64,000 nucleotides of DNA from Teredinibacter turnerae T7901 (GTDB lineage Bacteria; Pseudomonadota; Gammaproteobacteria; Pseudomonadales; Cellvibrionaceae). Shown one piece after another: positions 63,512 through 64,000 of this stretch; the stretch's first letter is position 1, and every line of letters begins with the position of its first letter. The position numbers and the translations under genes are program-made. Location: NCBI RefSeq assembly GCF_000023025.1, contig NC_012997.1, positions 3,779,125 through 3,843,124 on the forward strand, written 5' to 3'. The notes under the pieces are model-generated. The model was given only the letters and a program-made list of their open reading frames with translations. It ran no database searches and was not told the origin of the DNA.

Positions 63512-64000
63512 TTAGTTTTTCTTTTGCGCGCTACGCGCCTGCAACTTAAGCCACAAACGCGGCAACCAAGATGCGATGCGCAACATTAGGTACAACCGCT
63601 TAGGGAAGTAATACTGGAATGGGCGTTTTTCTATCGCGCGCACAATTCTGTCTGCGGCCTGATCGACAGGCTGTAAAAATGGCATCGCAAAATCATTACG
63701 CGCAGTCAGCGGCGTCTTCACAAATCCCGGAAGAATTTCAGTAACATCAATACCCTCTTTGTACACATCCATGCGCAAAGATGAGAGAAAGTAGCTTACC
63801 GCGGCTTTCGATGCGCCGTACCCTTCGGCACGCGGGAAGGGTGCAAATATCGCTTGCGACCCAACACCAATGAGATGTCCCCGTTCACTGTGTCTCAACA
63901 GTGGCAGGCACACCCTCACACTATTTACCATGCCGAGAAAATTCACTTGTACCATCTTTTCAAGACTAGCCCAGTTCTCCGAGCTTAGATCCAGGTACTC
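63512..64000 (-). CDS. Short-chain dehydrogenase/reductase, C-terminal part (5' end outside window)
   Basis: The frame is open to the right edge, so the Rossmann N-terminus is missing. The visible 162 residues hold the NFLGMVNSV segment, the catalytic S (GVGSQAIFAPFPRAEGYGAS) and the YxxxK motif YGASK, then the end of the fold and a basic C-terminal tail (RIASWLPRLWLKLQARSAQK) suggesting membrane association. It starts the visible part of the lipid-modification operon, 28 bases before the FAD oxidoreductase gene. Confidence 0.88.
   Translation of the reverse strand, partial: EYLDLSSENWASLEKMVQVNFLGMVNSVRVCLPLLRHSERGHLIGVGSQAIFAPFPRAEGYGASKAAVSYFLSSLRMDVYKEGIDVTEILPGFVKTPLTARNDFAMPFLQPVDQAADRIVRAIEKRPFQYYFPKRLYLMLRIASWLPRLWLKLQARSAQKKN

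Overview
The window looks like chromosomal DNA of a gammaproteobacterium of the Cellvibrionaceae, close to Teredinibacter or Saccharophagus. This is inferred from three things: serine-only linkers in a multimodular plant-cell-wall enzyme, the pseudomonad-like housekeeping order (ruvCAB-ybgC-tolQRAB-pal-cpoB-queEC, a diverged holD next to rimI), and many large surface proteins with thrombospondin-type-3 repeats. I could not run a search, so the genus is a guess. No phage, transposase, integrase or CRISPR array was found.

Layout. 1-18.1 kb is mostly core metabolism: a truncated KefC-type antiporter, pgm, two small envelope proteins, then on the minus strand leuA, holD-like, rimI, a YebC/YeeN-type protein, nadA, tRNA-Lys, queC/queE, the Tol-Pal operon and ruvCAB. 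18.2-20.6 kb is a four-gene plus-strand operon of two paralogous membrane proteins (DUF1538 type), a PII-like protein and a tandem-CBS protein; its function is unknown to me. 20.8-24.6 kb is an accessory block with three glycosyltransferase-like genes and a membrane protein. 25.0-28.3 kb encodes a secreted xylanase/glucuronoyl esterase with three further carbohydrate-binding-type modules. 28.6-40.5 kb holds a response regulator, a small secreted protein and a giant 3177-residue surface protein that seems to fuse a GlyGly-CTERM-type protein to an OmpA-type outer-membrane protein.

40.9-50.4 kb contains a FAN1-like nuclease and an overlapping nuclease-helicase, a beta-helix protein with a 19-residue histidine ladder, small envelope proteins, a Fur box before a DUF2061 gene, and an LpxH-like phosphoesterase. 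50.9-58.5 kb looks like a phosphate-scavenging island: a TonB-dependent receptor with a near-consensus Pho box upstream, an internally duplicated beta-helix lipoprotein downstream of it, and a divergent phosphate-binding-protein/OmpA fusion. 58.7-64 kb is a minus-strand lipid-modification cluster (SDR, FAD oxidoreductase, DUF1365, Cfa-like methyltransferase, DUF2878, secreted protein) that runs off the right edge.

The best candidates for undescribed biology are the DUF1538/PII/CBS operon, the Pho-box TonB receptor plus duplicated beta-helix lipoprotein, the histidine-ladder beta-helix, and the giant fusion with an internal sorting-like signal.
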